Shown: positions 1 through 9,440, counted from the first letter of the stretch. The stretch is 64,000 nt of DNA from Epsilonproteobacteria bacterium UBA4036 (GCA_002382325.1 DGAG01000012.1:124001-188000); one strand, 5' to 3'. Translations and numbers: made by a program. Notes: generated by a model from the letters alone, not told the origin.

Positions 1-1
1 T

Positions 2-220
2 GCCAATGCCGTAACCTTTTCTCCCATTTTTGATACCCCCAATAAAGGACAAGCCAAAGGCATTGATTTGTTAAAAGAGGCCACCATGCTTTATGATATT
101 GATATTATTGCATTGGGTGGGATTATCAACGAGGAAGAGATTAAAAAAATACGAAAAGCCAAAGCCAAAGGGTTTGCTTCTATTCGATATTTTGTTCACG
201 AAGCTATACCTCTTTTATAA
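2..220 (+). CDS. TenI/ThiE-like thiamine phosphate synthase family protein, C-terminal fragment
   Basis: Only the last 72 codons lie in the window; the 5' part is beyond the left edge. The reading frame open from base 2 encodes a segment beginning ANAVTFSPIFDTPNKG and continuing to a GGI motif near the end. This matches the C-terminal half of TIM-barrel thiamine phosphate synthases and TenI proteins, where the TFSPIF-TPNKG loop and the GGI motif line the phosphate-binding end of the barrel. Whether it is the true ThiE, which joins the thiamine pyrimidine and thiazole moieties, or a TenI-like paralogue cannot be decided from the fragment. Its stop codon overlaps the end of the convergent helicase gene by 17 bases. 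Confidence 0.7.
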   Translation, partial: ANAVTFSPIFDTPNKGQAKGIDLLKEATMLYDIDIIALGGIINEEEIKKIRKAKAKGFASIRYFVHEAIPLL

Positions 221-2939
221 AGAGCTCTTCTTGTTTTAAATAGATAATATACCCTAAAACTTCTTGCTTTGGCAATATGGCTTTAATGGCTTTTTTATAG
301 TGTTGCACTTGAAAGATATGTTCATTTAACTCTTCTTGTGTGGTTTTATAATCAAAAATATAACACTTATTTGCATCGTACACCAATAAATCTATGATTC
401 GTATCTCATTTTTATACATCAGCGCTTGTTCTTTGACCCATGTGGTTTGATGAAGAATCTCTTGAAATGGGATGTGATAAATTAATCGCAAAATTCTTTG
501 TTTCATATCTTCAAAATCACTGGCACTTAAATAGGTGTTATATCGACTTTTTGATAAATCAAGGGCAAAGGTTAAACTCTTTTCATCAAAGGCTTTCATC
601 ATTTCTAAACAATAGTGCGTTGCCAATCCAAAATATTTGGCATGTAAAGAGTAGCTGTTCTCCTCTTTTGATTGCACAATTTTTTGCTCTTGTTTGCCCA
701 AATTAAGTGGTGTATACTCAATGGCTTTTACTTGTTTTGCAACAACATACTCTCTTTGTTGAATCGTTATAGTTCCAATACATAAAGGCGTCAGATTCAA
801 ACAATCAAATACAGAATTTTTAACTTTTTTTATAACCAACAAATTACTCTTTGCTCGGGTTAATGCCACATACAAAATATTGATTTCATCTTCTACACTC
901 AAGGCTTTCTCTTTTTGTAAAGCGTTATAATACGCTTCATCAAAATTTTCCAAATTGGGCGTTTTATAGTAAATATTTTTTAAATCAATGGCATCGTACT
1001 CAAATAACAATGACGATTTATCACTGTTTTTTCGTTTTATACGGTCAAGCAAAATAACCGTTTCAAACTCTAAACCTTTGGATTTAAATATCGTCAATAT
1101 TTGAATCCCCAATTGTGCTTTATTTTGTATAGAGGCTTCTAAAAAATTGATTTCATATATAAAATCAACAATATGCAAATAAGAAGAGGAAACTTCAATT
1201 AAACTCATAACATTTTCATCCATCAAAGTTAATGTTTGTGCAATTTGTTTAATCAAATGAGGAATTTTAAAATACAGCCACTCCTCTTTTAATGGCAAAG
1301 GCGTGTTCAAACGGTTTCCCATTAACGCGTTGCAATTGCTTTTGTAAATTTCTTCTTGAAAATAGAGATATTTAATCGCATTAATCACGGCTTTAACATT
1401 GGCTTGATTAATCAATTTTGACGTCATTTCTGTGGATATTTTAATGTGCGGTAACTCTTCTTGTAAATAGGTGTACACATTCAAAACATCGTCATTGGTA
1501 TAGGTTAAGATTGCAATATCATTGGGATGAACTCCTTGTTGCAACAAGCTATTAACCGTATGCAAAATAGTTGAAAATCTGTTTTCTTCTTCAAATTCAT
1601 CTTCAATAACTTGAACAAATCCATTGGGTTTTCGGTACTTTTGTTCATAATATTCATACGTTGGCAATTTAAGAAAAACGGTATTGACAAACTCAACAAT
1701 ATGTTGTGCGCTTCGATAATTTGTGTGCAACGCTTCAACTTCAATTGAAGGATAGCTTTTTGCCACATAATCAAAAAGTTCACGTTTGCCTCCTCGAAAT
1801 CGATAAATCGATTGCTTGGTATCACCCACATAAAAAAATGTCTTAAATTGCGTACCAAATCCTGAGGTTATCTCTTCAATTATGGGTTCTAAGATTTTAT
1901 ATTGTAACAGCGATGTGTCTTGAAATTCATCAATCAACAAATGGGTATATTGGCTATCGAGTCTAAAATACAAAAACTCTTTGTCGATTTTTTCTTGCAA
2001 CAACAAATAGACCAGATTTGAAATATCATTAAACTCCAAATAATTTTTGGTTTTAATATAATGATTTCTAAAATGCTCAAAGGTTAAAAATAATTTCAAT
2101 AAATTGTTTAAAGAGAAGTTTGAACGCAATTTATAGTAGCGTTTTAATTCCAGTTTAATGCGGGCAAAATACTCTTCTAATGTCTCATTGGCAATTTTTT
2201 TAAAATAGGAAAAATCAGCCGCTCGCTCTTTGATCAGCCACGTTTTACCTTTTGAAAGAAGTGTTTCAAAATCACTAAACTCGACACTTTTCAAAGCAGA
2301 AGAAGAAGCTTGTGGTGCATTTAGAACAAACTCTTTAATTTTCAATGCGATGGTTAAAATCTCTTCTTCTTGTAGGGCAATTAAACTTTGATTGATTTCA
2401 AGAGGTTCAAATCGTTCATTTTTTTCAATTAAGAGTTTAAAAAGATCAAAAACCGAATTGAATTTTTTATTTTCATATAAAAAAAATTCTACAAAACGGT
2501 CAAACTCTTTGGCATCAAGAGATTCCAAAAATTTTAAACTCAACTCATCGACATTGTCTTGTTTAATAGTAAAATCATCACTTAAACCTACATAACCACA
2601 AAATTCTCGTAAAATTTTATTGATAAATTTATCTAAGGTAAAAATAGAGATTTCGGAATGAACAAAACGATGAATTAATTGACTCTTTTTATTTAAAATC
2701 TCCTCTTTTAAAAGTTGAGATTGAATCATAATCGCCTCTAAATAGGCTTCATCTTCACCTAAGTGTACCAATGTGTGATAGATTCGTTCACTCATTTCAT
2801 TGGCGGCTTTATTGGTAAAGGTTAATGTCAATATCTCATTGGGATTAGCATCAAGCAGCAGTAAAGAGATATATCGTACGGTCAAGGCAAAAGTTTTTCC
2901 ACTTCCTGCACTGGCTTTTAGGGCTAAATATTTTTTCAT
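204..2939 (-). CDS. addA: AddA/RecB-like ATP-dependent helicase-nuclease
   Basis: A 911-residue UvrD/Rep-superfamily (SF1A) helicase with a C-terminal PD-(D/E)XK nuclease domain, expected to act in recombinational repair of double-strand ends. Visible motifs: Walker A ASAGSGKT (residues 9-16), motif II LLIDEFQDTS, motif III VGDTKQSIYRFRGG, motif IV LHTNYRS, motif V IFKSKGLEFETV and motif VI YVALTRAKSNLL. The nuclease motif is D850...D863-Y-K865. Nuclease and helicase together fit AddA, called RecB-like in Campylobacterota. Its usual partner AddB is not adjacent in this window; the neighbouring GGDEF gene is divergent. The start is the ATG directly before KKYLALKASAGSGKT, which puts Walker A at the N-terminus as in the family. 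The low-GC coding style matches the neighbours. Confidence 0.88.
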   Translation of the reverse strand: MKKYLALKASAGSGKTFALTVRYISLLLLDANPNEILTLTFTNKAANEMSERIYHTLVHLGEDEAYLEAIMIQSQLLKEEILNKKSQLIHRFVHSEISIFTLDKFINKILREFCGYVGLSDDFTIKQDNVDELSLKFLESLDAKEFDRFVEFFLYENKKFNSVFDLFKLLIEKNERFEPLEINQSLIALQEEEILTIALKIKEFVLNAPQASSSALKSVEFSDFETLLSKGKTWLIKERAADFSYFKKIANETLEEYFARIKLELKRYYKLRSNFSLNNLLKLFLTFEHFRNHYIKTKNYLEFNDISNLVYLLLQEKIDKEFLYFRLDSQYTHLLIDEFQDTSLLQYKILEPIIEEITSGFGTQFKTFFYVGDTKQSIYRFRGGKRELFDYVAKSYPSIEVEALHTNYRSAQHIVEFVNTVFLKLPTYEYYEQKYRKPNGFVQVIEDEFEEENRFSTILHTVNSLLQQGVHPNDIAILTYTNDDVLNVYTYLQEELPHIKISTEMTSKLINQANVKAVINAIKYLYFQEEIYKSNCNALMGNRLNTPLPLKEEWLYFKIPHLIKQIAQTLTLMDENVMSLIEVSSSYLHIVDFIYEINFLEASIQNKAQLGIQILTIFKSKGLEFETVILLDRIKRKNSDKSSLLFEYDAIDLKNIYYKTPNLENFDEAYYNALQKEKALSVEDEINILYVALTRAKSNLLVIKKVKNSVFDCLNLTPLCIGTITIQQREYVVAKQVKAIEYTPLNLGKQEQKIVQSKEENSYSLHAKYFGLATHYCLEMMKAFDEKSLTFALDLSKSRYNTYLSASDFEDMKQRILRLIYHIPFQEILHQTTWVKEQALMYKNEIRIIDLLVYDANKCYIFDYKTTQEELNEHIFQVQHYKKAIKAILPKQEVLGYIIYLKQEELFIKEV

Positions 2940-3023
2940 ATGGGATTTTACATTATTATTGATTTACACTTGTTTATGCCAAAGTTACAATTTTGTTTAA
3001 GCTCTTTTTATAAGTGTTACTTT

Positions 3024-3029
3024 TATAAT
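3024..3029 (+). promoter_or_regulatory. candidate -10 box for the GGDEF gene
   Basis: A TATAAT hexamer sits in very AT-rich DNA between the divergent helicase and GGDEF genes, 68 bases before the TTG start. No convincing -35 is visible, as is usual for Campylobacterota sigma-70 promoters. Confidence 0.4.
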
Positions 3030-3096
3030 ACTAGATTATATATTTTTTAGATTATTATTATACTTTAATACTCTAACCTAATTTAAAGGAGCCAAG

Positions 3097-4929
3097 TTGG
3101 ACACCAGCAAAAAAATATCTCTTTTACTCATCGCTATTATGTCGTTTCTTTTTGTTTTACTTATTTCCAATGTCATATACAACTTCAGAAATTATGGTTT
3201 AACCAGCATAGAAAGCAAAGCAAAAATTGTTGCTGAAGTGGTCAAACACTCCTTAACTTCTCATATGGTCAACGGGGTAATGGACAATCGAAAAATCTTT
3301 TTAGAACAAATTGGAACACTTGAAGATATAGATGATATTTGGTTGGTACGTTCACCTGCGGTTATTGAACAATACGGAAAAGGATTAAACAATGAAGAGT
3401 TACGCGATGAAATTGATCAAAAAGTCTTAGAAACTGCCACAGAGCAAAAAGTGGTCAACGAAAACTTATTTGGAGCAAGTAATTTTAGAATTACGATTCC
3501 TTATATCAGTTCATCCAAAGGGGCCATTAATTGCATTGAGTGTCATACTTCAAAAGAAGGCGATGTTTTAGGTGCGATTTCTATTTCTATGACCATGGAT
3601 GATGTCAAACAAGTGGGTATCAATACCGTGGGCAATACCGCTATTATTGCTTTGATTTTAACGCTTTTAATTTTATATATCATTAACAAAGTTTTAAACC
3701 CCTTTTTGACTCTTTTTGACTCCATAAAAAGTGTAATGAAACGTGCACACAAAGGAGAATACTCCACACGATTGGAAAAAAATCACTCCAAAGAGGGAGA
3801 AGAAGTCTCTCAATGGATTAACAGCTTTTTGGATAAATTAGAAAATACCCTGAACAACATTGAAAAAGAGATTTCCGTCTTTTTATCTAAAAAAAGTACC
3901 GTCTCACAAGATCCTCTTATTAATGTCAACGATGCCGTGGCAAATCTATCGTGTGTGTATAAATTTCGAAAAACCATTGAACACGATGAAAAAATAGAAG
4001 ATATTTATAAACGAATTTCTTATGTACTTGAACACAAACTGCATATTGAACACTTTAATATTTTAGAAGCCGATAAAATCACCAATGAAATAAAAGTCAT
4101 TTGTGAAAAAGATTTACACTGTAATCCCCATGAGTGTTGTCGAGCCAATCGCACCAATACCATTACTAACTCTTGTCAATTTGATGAGATTTGTGATAAA
4201 TTAAAGGTCAAAGATGTAGAGTATTTATGTATTCCATACACAATTTCACATGACTTAGATATCATTATTACCATGACAGCTAAGGACAAAGAGGCGTTAA
4301 ATCAATTACGTGAGCAAATTCCTATTATTGATGATTATATCAACACAGCAAAACCTGAAATTGTGACCAAAAAATTGATGCACATTTTAGAAAAATCTGC
4401 CCGAACCGATGGATTAACCGGTCTGTTTAATCGAAAATTCTTAGAAGAATCCGTACAAACCATCGTTGCTCAATCCAAACGAAATAACATCAAATACGGT
4501 ATTTTAATGATTGACATTGACTACTTTAAAATGGTCAATGATACCTATGGACATGATGTGGGAGATGAAGCCATTAAAGTTATCGCTCAAACGCTAAAAG
4601 AAAATATCAGAAGCTCCGATATAGCTGTACGTTATGGAGGAGAAGAGTTTATGATTTTATTGTATCACTGTGAAGAGGAGTATGTGGTTCAAATTGCTGA
4701 AAAAATTCGAGTGGCATTTTCACAAAAACAAATCACTAAAAATAACATCTCTTTTAGTAAAACCATCAGTATTGGAGCATCATTATTCCCAACTCACACC
4801 GAAAACTTTTGGGAGTGTGTCAAATATGCCGATATTTCACTGTATGATGCCAAACATTCAGGAAGAAACAAAGTGGTATTATTTAACAAAGAGTTACTCA
4901 AAAACAGTAATATCGATGAAAAATACTAA
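3097..4929 (+). CDS. membrane diguanylate cyclase with periplasmic c-type haem motif
   Basis: 610 residues, TTG start with an AAAGGA ribosome-binding site at 3085-3090. Order: an N-terminal membrane segment (about residues 8-30), a periplasmic domain ending in a CIECH haem c-binding motif (146-150), a second membrane segment (about 180-200), a HAMP-like linker, a cysteine-rich cytoplasmic region (Cys at 336, 342, 347, 348, 360, 366) and a C-terminal GGDEF domain. The catalytic motif is GGEEF (514-518), and an RSSD inhibitory site (505-508) lies five residues upstream, so the enzyme should make cyclic di-GMP and be product-inhibited. The haem motif suggests a redox or gas sensor input; the cysteine cluster may be a metal or redox site. 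The ligand is inference. It stands alone, ending at a bidirectional terminator. Confidence 0.87.
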   Translation: MDTSKKISLLLIAIMSFLFVLLISNVIYNFRNYGLTSIESKAKIVAEVVKHSLTSHMVNGVMDNRKIFLEQIGTLEDIDDIWLVRSPAVIEQYGKGLNNEELRDEIDQKVLETATEQKVVNENLFGASNFRITIPYISSSKGAINCIECHTSKEGDVLGAISISMTMDDVKQVGINTVGNTAIIALILTLLILYIINKVLNPFLTLFDSIKSVMKRAHKGEYSTRLEKNHSKEGEEVSQWINSFLDKLENTLNNIEKEISVFLSKKSTVSQDPLINVNDAVANLSCVYKFRKTIEHDEKIEDIYKRISYVLEHKLHIEHFNILEADKITNEIKVICEKDLHCNPHECCRANRTNTITNSCQFDEICDKLKVKDVEYLCIPYTISHDLDIIITMTAKDKEALNQLREQIPIIDDYINTAKPEIVTKKLMHILEKSARTDGLTGLFNRKFLEESVQTIVAQSKRNNIKYGILMIDIDYFKMVNDTYGHDVGDEAIKVIAQTLKENIRSSDIAVRYGGEEFMILLYHCEEEYVVQIAEKIRVAFSQKQITKNNISFSKTISIGASLFPTHTENFWECVKYADISLYDAKHSGRNKVVLFNKELLKNSNIDEKY

Positions 4930-4930
4930 A

Positions 4931-4954
4931 TAAACATCTCTTTTGAGATGTTTA
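4931..4954. terminator. bidirectional intrinsic terminator
   Basis: A perfect 10-bp stem (TAAACATCTC / GAGATGTTTA) with a TTTT loop lies between the convergent GGDEF gene and the DUF59 gene. A- and T-rich arms serve both directions. Confidence 0.75.
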
Positions 4955-5257
4955 TCAACCACCCATCAACGCCTTTTTTACATGCTCTTCTGCCATGGTG
5001 ATATTCCAAGCGGGTTCCCACACCAACTCTACTTCACAGCTTTCTACCCCTTTGACTTTTAACGCGGCTAGTTCAACCCATTGTACAATCATTTGGTGCA
5101 ACGGACACGCTTGGGTTGAAAGCGTCATGGTCACTTTGGCTTCGCCTTTTTCATTGCAAACGGCATCGTAAATTAATCCCATTTCGACCAAATTAAACCC
5201 TACTTCTGGGTCAATAACTGTTTCTAATTCTTTAAATATCTCTTCTTTTGTTACCAT
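4955..5257 (-). CDS. MIP18/DUF59 family metal-sulfur cluster assembly factor
   Basis: 100 residues, the full length of a single MIP18-family (DUF59) domain. This family includes SufT and PaaD-like proteins that help mature Fe-S proteins. The N-terminal ETVIDPEVGFNLVEMGLIYD and central TLSTQACPLHQMI are the two conserved family stretches, the latter with the conserved cysteine. It is the last gene of a minus-strand trio, starting one base after the stop of the membrane protein gene, so it is probably translated with it. The position suggests it serves a metalloprotein made by the same cluster, but the client is not visible. Family assignment is firm; the exact role is not. Confidence 0.85.
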   Translation of the reverse strand: MVTKEEIFKELETVIDPEVGFNLVEMGLIYDAVCNEKGEAKVTMTLSTQACPLHQMIVQWVELAALKVKGVESCEVELVWEPAWNITMAEEHVKKALMGG

Positions 5258-5258
5258 T

Positions 5259-6500
5259 TTATTTTCCTTTAAAATTCAACATATAATACAAACTTCCTAT
5301 TAAATACATCATACCAATGACTAAAAAAGAAGCCCCTGCTTTTAATAACACATCTTGACTAAACAGCAAAGATAGCGTACAAAAAAGTGTTCCTACACTT
5401 GTAAAAACAAATTGAAAATGGGCACTTTTCTTAGGTACCATATCTGCCATCATGGGCACTTTTTGTTTTCCAACTAAGGGTGAAAAACGATGAAACCAAA
5501 CCAAAAAAGGAACAATCTTATACAAATGTGCCGTGATAATAAAGCCCAAAAATCCCACAAAAAACAGAAACCCCGACACCAAAAGATACGCTTGGTTGGG
5601 TTTGATAAAGTATGCTACGATAAAAAAGAGTGAAAAAACCAAGCAAATAAACGCAAAGATCATTGATTTTGACCAAATATCACTCTCTTTTCTGGCTCTG
5701 TTTTTGTAAATAATTGCCATTTGATAGACGTATAAAAGATATGCTACCACCGTAATAAAATAACCAAAATACTCAAAAAAAGCGAGTTTGAAAAAAGAAG
5801 CTACCACAACAATAAGCACCGAACTGCTTAGTAAATAAATGGCTAAAACAATACTTTGGTCATTGAATCCGTGTGATAATCCAAACATGGGTACAAGTAT
5901 GAGTGAAATCCCCATAACCGTAAGCGTAATATATCCGCAAATAAGCAAATAAACATGAGCTTTTAAAAATAGCGAAATCTCAATATGAATCATCCCTGCA
6001 TAGTTTAATGCCATCATAATGCCCAAAATCAATCCTATGGCTAAAAAAAGATTGGCTATTATCACACTTTTAACCACCAAAGTAAACTTCTTTACTCGCT
6101 TAAGTGTCATAAATAAATTGATTAAATAAAGAGCAAATCCGACAAAAACAAAGCTTCCACCATAGGGCAAAATAGTGCTGTCTATAACAAATCCACTTAA
6201 TAACAATACCAATCCCAGCGTTAAAATGGGAAAAATAATATAAAATAACTCAACGCTATAATGTCCAATTTCCAGTACAACAGGAATAAGTTGTGCCATC
6301 GCTCCAACAATAATAAAAATCACAAATCCCAATAAAAACAGATGTACCCAAGCCTTGATGGAAATATATTCATAACTCAACATAGACCCATCAAATAAAA
6401 AAAGGGTTCCCATACAAAGGGCATAAAAAATCACTCCCATAATAAAATAAGGAACAATCAATTTAAAAGGAGGAGCGAACTCTTTGGATATGTTAAACAT
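5259..6500 (-). CDS. polytopic membrane protein, possible NnrS/haem-copper-like fold
   Basis: 413 residues, almost wholly hydrophobic, with about 12 predicted membrane segments. Several histidines sit at segment starts in repeated settings: WVHLFLLGF, KAHVYLLICGY, and TAHLYKIVPF followed by WFHRFSPL. Such membrane histidines recall NnrS and haem-copper oxidase-like proteins, but I recognise no diagnostic signature and give no gene name. It lies between a small unknown gene upstream (18-bp gap) and a DUF59 cluster-assembly factor downstream (1-bp gap), which would fit a metal- or haem-containing membrane protein. The start is the ATG before FNISKEFAPPF. Alternatives include a transporter. Confidence 0.6.
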   Translation of the reverse strand: MFNISKEFAPPFKLIVPYFIMGVIFYALCMGTLFLFDGSMLSYEYISIKAWVHLFLLGFVIFIIVGAMAQLIPVVLEIGHYSVELFYIIFPILTLGLVLLLSGFVIDSTILPYGGSFVFVGFALYLINLFMTLKRVKKFTLVVKSVIIANLFLAIGLILGIMMALNYAGMIHIEISLFLKAHVYLLICGYITLTVMGISLILVPMFGLSHGFNDQSIVLAIYLLSSSVLIVVVASFFKLAFFEYFGYFITVVAYLLYVYQMAIIYKNRARKESDIWSKSMIFAFICLVFSLFFIVAYFIKPNQAYLLVSGFLFFVGFLGFIITAHLYKIVPFLVWFHRFSPLVGKQKVPMMADMVPKKSAHFQFVFTSVGTLFCTLSLLFSQDVLLKAGASFLVIGMMYLIGSLYYMLNFKGK

Positions 6501-6518
6501 AGGTTGTCTTAAGTGGGA

Positions 6519-6863
6519 TTAACCGCAACTTGTCTGATTTAAATCGGCATTTAAACTGGCACCCTCTTTAAAACCAAAGGTTACAAGTGAGCGTCCATCT
6601 TCTAATTCTTGAATTTCAAAATCAAAATTTTCACCAATTTTGGCAAACAATCCTCCGGGTGTTTTATGATTAAGCATCACCAATTTTTTATTTTTTGCAT
6701 CCAAAAGACGTAATCCAGCCATTGCATTTACCATAGGTTCGGGTGGTCCTGTCATGGAAGAATCAAAAAAGAAATACGTAATATTCTCTTTTTCATATTG
6801 AAAAAAATCCAGTGTTGCACCCGCAACTTCAATCTTTTTGGCATCATTGGGCAGTAAACTCAT
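6519..6863 (-). CDS. small conserved protein of unknown function
   Basis: 114 residues, soluble, no signal peptide. I do not recognise the family. Visible features are a central SMTGPPEPMVNAMAGL stretch that looks like a ligand-binding loop, a following KKLVMLNHKTPGGLF segment, and a C-terminal cysteine two residues from the end (NQTSCG). It is the promoter-proximal gene of the trio with the polytopic membrane protein and the DUF59 factor, so it may take part in the same metal- or haem-related function. That link rests on position alone. Confidence 0.6.
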   Translation of the reverse strand: MSLLPNDAKKIEVAGATLDFFQYEKENITYFFFDSSMTGPPEPMVNAMAGLRLLDAKNKKLVMLNHKTPGGLFAKIGENFDFEIQELEDGRSLVTFGFKEGASLNADLNQTSCG

Positions 6864-6968
6864 ATGAACTCCTATTTAATTTTTGTTATCTTACACGCTT
6901 TTTCTATGAAATTACATTGATAGCAATCAATATAAAAACCTATTATAAAATAAAAAGATTTTTTTGAG

Positions 6969-6974
6969 TATAAT
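6969..6974 (+). promoter_or_regulatory. argB promoter -10
   Basis: TATAAT in the context TTTTTGAGTATAATTGCC, the same extended -10 form seen before acpP, rpsA and pheS in this window. It lies 32 bases before the argB ATG. Confidence 0.7.
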
Positions 6975-7005
6975 TGCCCATTATTTAAAATAAAGGCATA
7001 AATTA

Positions 7006-7911
7006 ATGCAAAAAAAACACAGTACTGTTCAAACACTTCTTGATGCCATTCCTTATATTAAAAAGTTTTATGGCAAAACCATTGTGATTAAATATGGGGG
7101 TTCTGCGCAAACGAGTCCGGATTTGAAAGAGAAATTTGCACAAGATATTGCTTTGTTATGTTTAGTGGGGATTAAACCGGTGATTGTTCATGGCGGAGGA
7201 GCAAGAATTTCAGAACTACTAGGAAAGCTTGAAATTCATTCAGAGTTTGTCGATGGTCATCGAGTCACGTGTGGAGAGAGTATGCGTGTCGTTGAAATGG
7301 TACTCAGCGGTGAAATCAATAAAAATATTACCTCTTTATTAAACCATCATGGTGCCAAAGCGATTGGGATTTCAGGGAAAGACTCTTCTATTATTGAAGC
7401 CCAACCCAAAGATGACGGCAAATTTGGTTACACAGGTGTGGTGACAAAAGTCAATGCCAAAATGATTAATAATCTCATCAAAGAAGGGTTTGTGCCTGTT
7501 ATTGCTCCTATTGCTGACAGTGCTGAACCTAATCACCCTGGTTTTAATATCAATGCCGATGAAGCAGCCTCAAAAATTGCAGGTGCCATAGGTGCGCAAA
7601 AAGTGCTTTTCTTAACCGATATTGTAGGCGTATTAGACAAAGAGAAAAATCTGATTAATTCACTTGATAAAGATATGGTTGAAGCGTATAAAAAAGATGG
7701 CACCATCAGTGGCGGGATGATTCCCAAAGTGGATTCATGTTTGGAGGCCATTTATGGCGGTGTGAATAAAGCGCATATTATTGATGGACGCGTTGAACAC
7801 TCTATTTTATTAGAGCTTTTTACCAGCGATGGTATTGGAACACAATTTGTGCGAAAAGACAATCCCAACAATGGTATTGATATGGAAAAATTATTAAACG
7901 ATGAGATATAA
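7006..7911 (+). CDS. argB: acetylglutamate kinase
   Basis: 301 residues, normal for ArgB. It phosphorylates N-acetylglutamate in the second step of arginine synthesis, in the cytoplasm. Amino-acid-kinase motifs are present: KYGGSAQTSP near the N-terminus (phosphate binding), IVHGGGARISELL, and the C-terminal GTISGGMIPKVDSCLEA with the conserved lysine and GGM. The N-terminal extension before the first strand (KKHSTVQTLLDAIPYIKKFYGKT) is the type often found in arginine-regulated hexameric ArgB proteins; regulation is inference. AAAGG precedes the ATG. thrC follows 11 bases downstream and is probably cotranscribed. Confidence 0.95.
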   Translation: MQKKHSTVQTLLDAIPYIKKFYGKTIVIKYGGSAQTSPDLKEKFAQDIALLCLVGIKPVIVHGGGARISELLGKLEIHSEFVDGHRVTCGESMRVVEMVLSGEINKNITSLLNHHGAKAIGISGKDSSIIEAQPKDDGKFGYTGVVTKVNAKMINNLIKEGFVPVIAPIADSAEPNHPGFNINADEAASKIAGAIGAQKVLFLTDIVGVLDKEKNLINSLDKDMVEAYKKDGTISGGMIPKVDSCLEAIYGGVNKAHIIDGRVEHSILLELFTSDGIGTQFVRKDNPNNGIDMEKLLNDEI

Positions 7912-7922
7912 GGAATAACAGT

Positions 7923-9401
7923 ATGAATTTTATAGAAACTCGAGGAAATGATGGCAAAAACGCTCTTGAAGTCACTTTTTCACAAGCCATTTTAAATCCC
8001 AGTGCTTCATTTGGGGGACTTTATGTTCCCAAAGAATTGCCCCATTTGGGATTGGATTTTGTACAAACACATTTAACCTCTTCTTATAAAGCGTTGGCAT
8101 TTGATTTGCTCAAACGATTTGAAATTGATATAGAGGATCAAGCCATTCAAACTGCTGTTGATTTGTACGATGCCTTTGATAATCCCAATGACCCCTGCCC
8201 CGTGGTTAAACTCAAAGAGGATTTATTTGTTCAAGAGCAATATCATGGACCTACTCGCGCCTTTAAAGATATGGCATTGCAACCTTTTGGTTCTATTTTG
8301 GCTTATTTGGCAAAAAAACAAAAAGAGAATTATCTCATACTTGCTGCCACATCGGGAGATACTGGACCTGCTGCACTTAATACCTTTAAAAACAAAGAGG
8401 GCATCAAAGTGGCGTGTTTGTATCCCAGTGGTGGAACAAGCGATGTACAACGACTTCAAATGGTCTGCGAAGATGGAAAAAATTTAAAAGTCATTGGTAT
8501 TCATGGAAATTTTGACGATGCTCAAGCGGCGTTAAAAAATCTGTTAAGTTCTGTTACATTTAAAGAAGAGTTAAACAAGCATGGCATTAAGCTCAGTGCG
8601 GCAAATTCTGTTAATTTTGGACGAATCATTTTTCAAATTGTTTATCATATTCACTCCTATATTGAACTGTTAAAACAAGGTGAAATCACTTTAGGTGAAA
8701 AAATTTATCTTATCGTTCCCAGTGGAAACTTTGGTAACGCTTTAGGCGGTTATTATGCTCAAAAAATGGGTATTCCTATTGAGAAAATTTTAATTGCTTC
8801 CAATGAAAACAATATTTTAACGCAATGGATTAATGACGGTGTTTATGATATTCGAGGCAAAGAGTTGATTTTAACCAAATCTCCTGCGATGGATATTTTA
8901 AAATCATCCAATATCGAGCGAGTCTTGTTTGACCTCTTTGGGGCAGTACGCACCAAAGAACTGATGGATGATTTAAATGAAAAACAGATTTTCACTCTGA
9001 CTCAAGATGAAAAATCAAAAATCCAATCCATCTTCAGTGCCGTTTATTCAAATGATGCCTATGGATTAGATAAAATCAAAGAATACATGAATAATAATTA
9101 TTTAATGGACCCACATACAGCAACGTGTTTAAAAGCGTATGAAACATTAAAAACAAAACCATTAAAAGCCGTTATGTACTCAACAGCAGAATGGACTAAG
9201 TTTTCTCCAACGGTGTTAAATGCGATTAAACAAAATCAAGAACGTTATCACGATAAAGAAGCTCTTCAAGAAATTGCCCAAATATGTGACACTAAAATAA
9301 CAAAAAGTGTACAAGACTTATTTGGTTCAACAGTTATACACAAAAATGTAATCAATAAAGAAAATATTGAAAAAGAGATTATAAATTTTATTCAAAACTA
9401 A
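7923..9401 (+). CDS. thrC: threonine synthase
   Basis: 492 residues, the long bacterial/fungal-type threonine synthase. It converts O-phosphohomoserine to threonine with PLP. The PLP lysine is K115 in GPTRAFKDMALQ. The N-terminal FIETRGNDG, the ATSGDTGPAAL phosphate-binding loop and SVNFGRI are all family hallmarks. The substrate is made by ThrB, encoded at 55758-56639 in the same window but not in the same operon. It follows argB by 11 bases and ends at a strong hairpin. Nothing unusual in sequence or length. Confidence 0.95.
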   Translation: MNFIETRGNDGKNALEVTFSQAILNPSASFGGLYVPKELPHLGLDFVQTHLTSSYKALAFDLLKRFEIDIEDQAIQTAVDLYDAFDNPNDPCPVVKLKEDLFVQEQYHGPTRAFKDMALQPFGSILAYLAKKQKENYLILAATSGDTGPAALNTFKNKEGIKVACLYPSGGTSDVQRLQMVCEDGKNLKVIGIHGNFDDAQAALKNLLSSVTFKEELNKHGIKLSAANSVNFGRIIFQIVYHIHSYIELLKQGEITLGEKIYLIVPSGNFGNALGGYYAQKMGIPIEKILIASNENNILTQWINDGVYDIRGKELILTKSPAMDILKSSNIERVLFDLFGAVRTKELMDDLNEKQIFTLTQDEKSKIQSIFSAVYSNDAYGLDKIKEYMNNNYLMDPHTATCLKAYETLKTKPLKAVMYSTAEWTKFSPTVLNAIKQNQERYHDKEALQEIAQICDTKITKSVQDLFGSTVIHKNVINKENIEKEIINFIQN

Positions 9402-9407
9402 GCCCTT

Positions 9408-9440
9408 AATTATCAAGAAGAGAGCCACTTCTTGATAATT
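9408..9440 (+). terminator. terminator after thrC
   Basis: A perfect 13-bp stem (9408-9420 with 9428-9440) and a 7-nt loop directly follow the thrC stop. The downstream run is only moderately T-rich. Confidence 0.7.

Noticed and set aside
1505..1858. 117-codon frame inside the helicase gene on the same strand
   Set aside because: Out-of-frame within a conserved helicase, low complexity and no recognisable domain.
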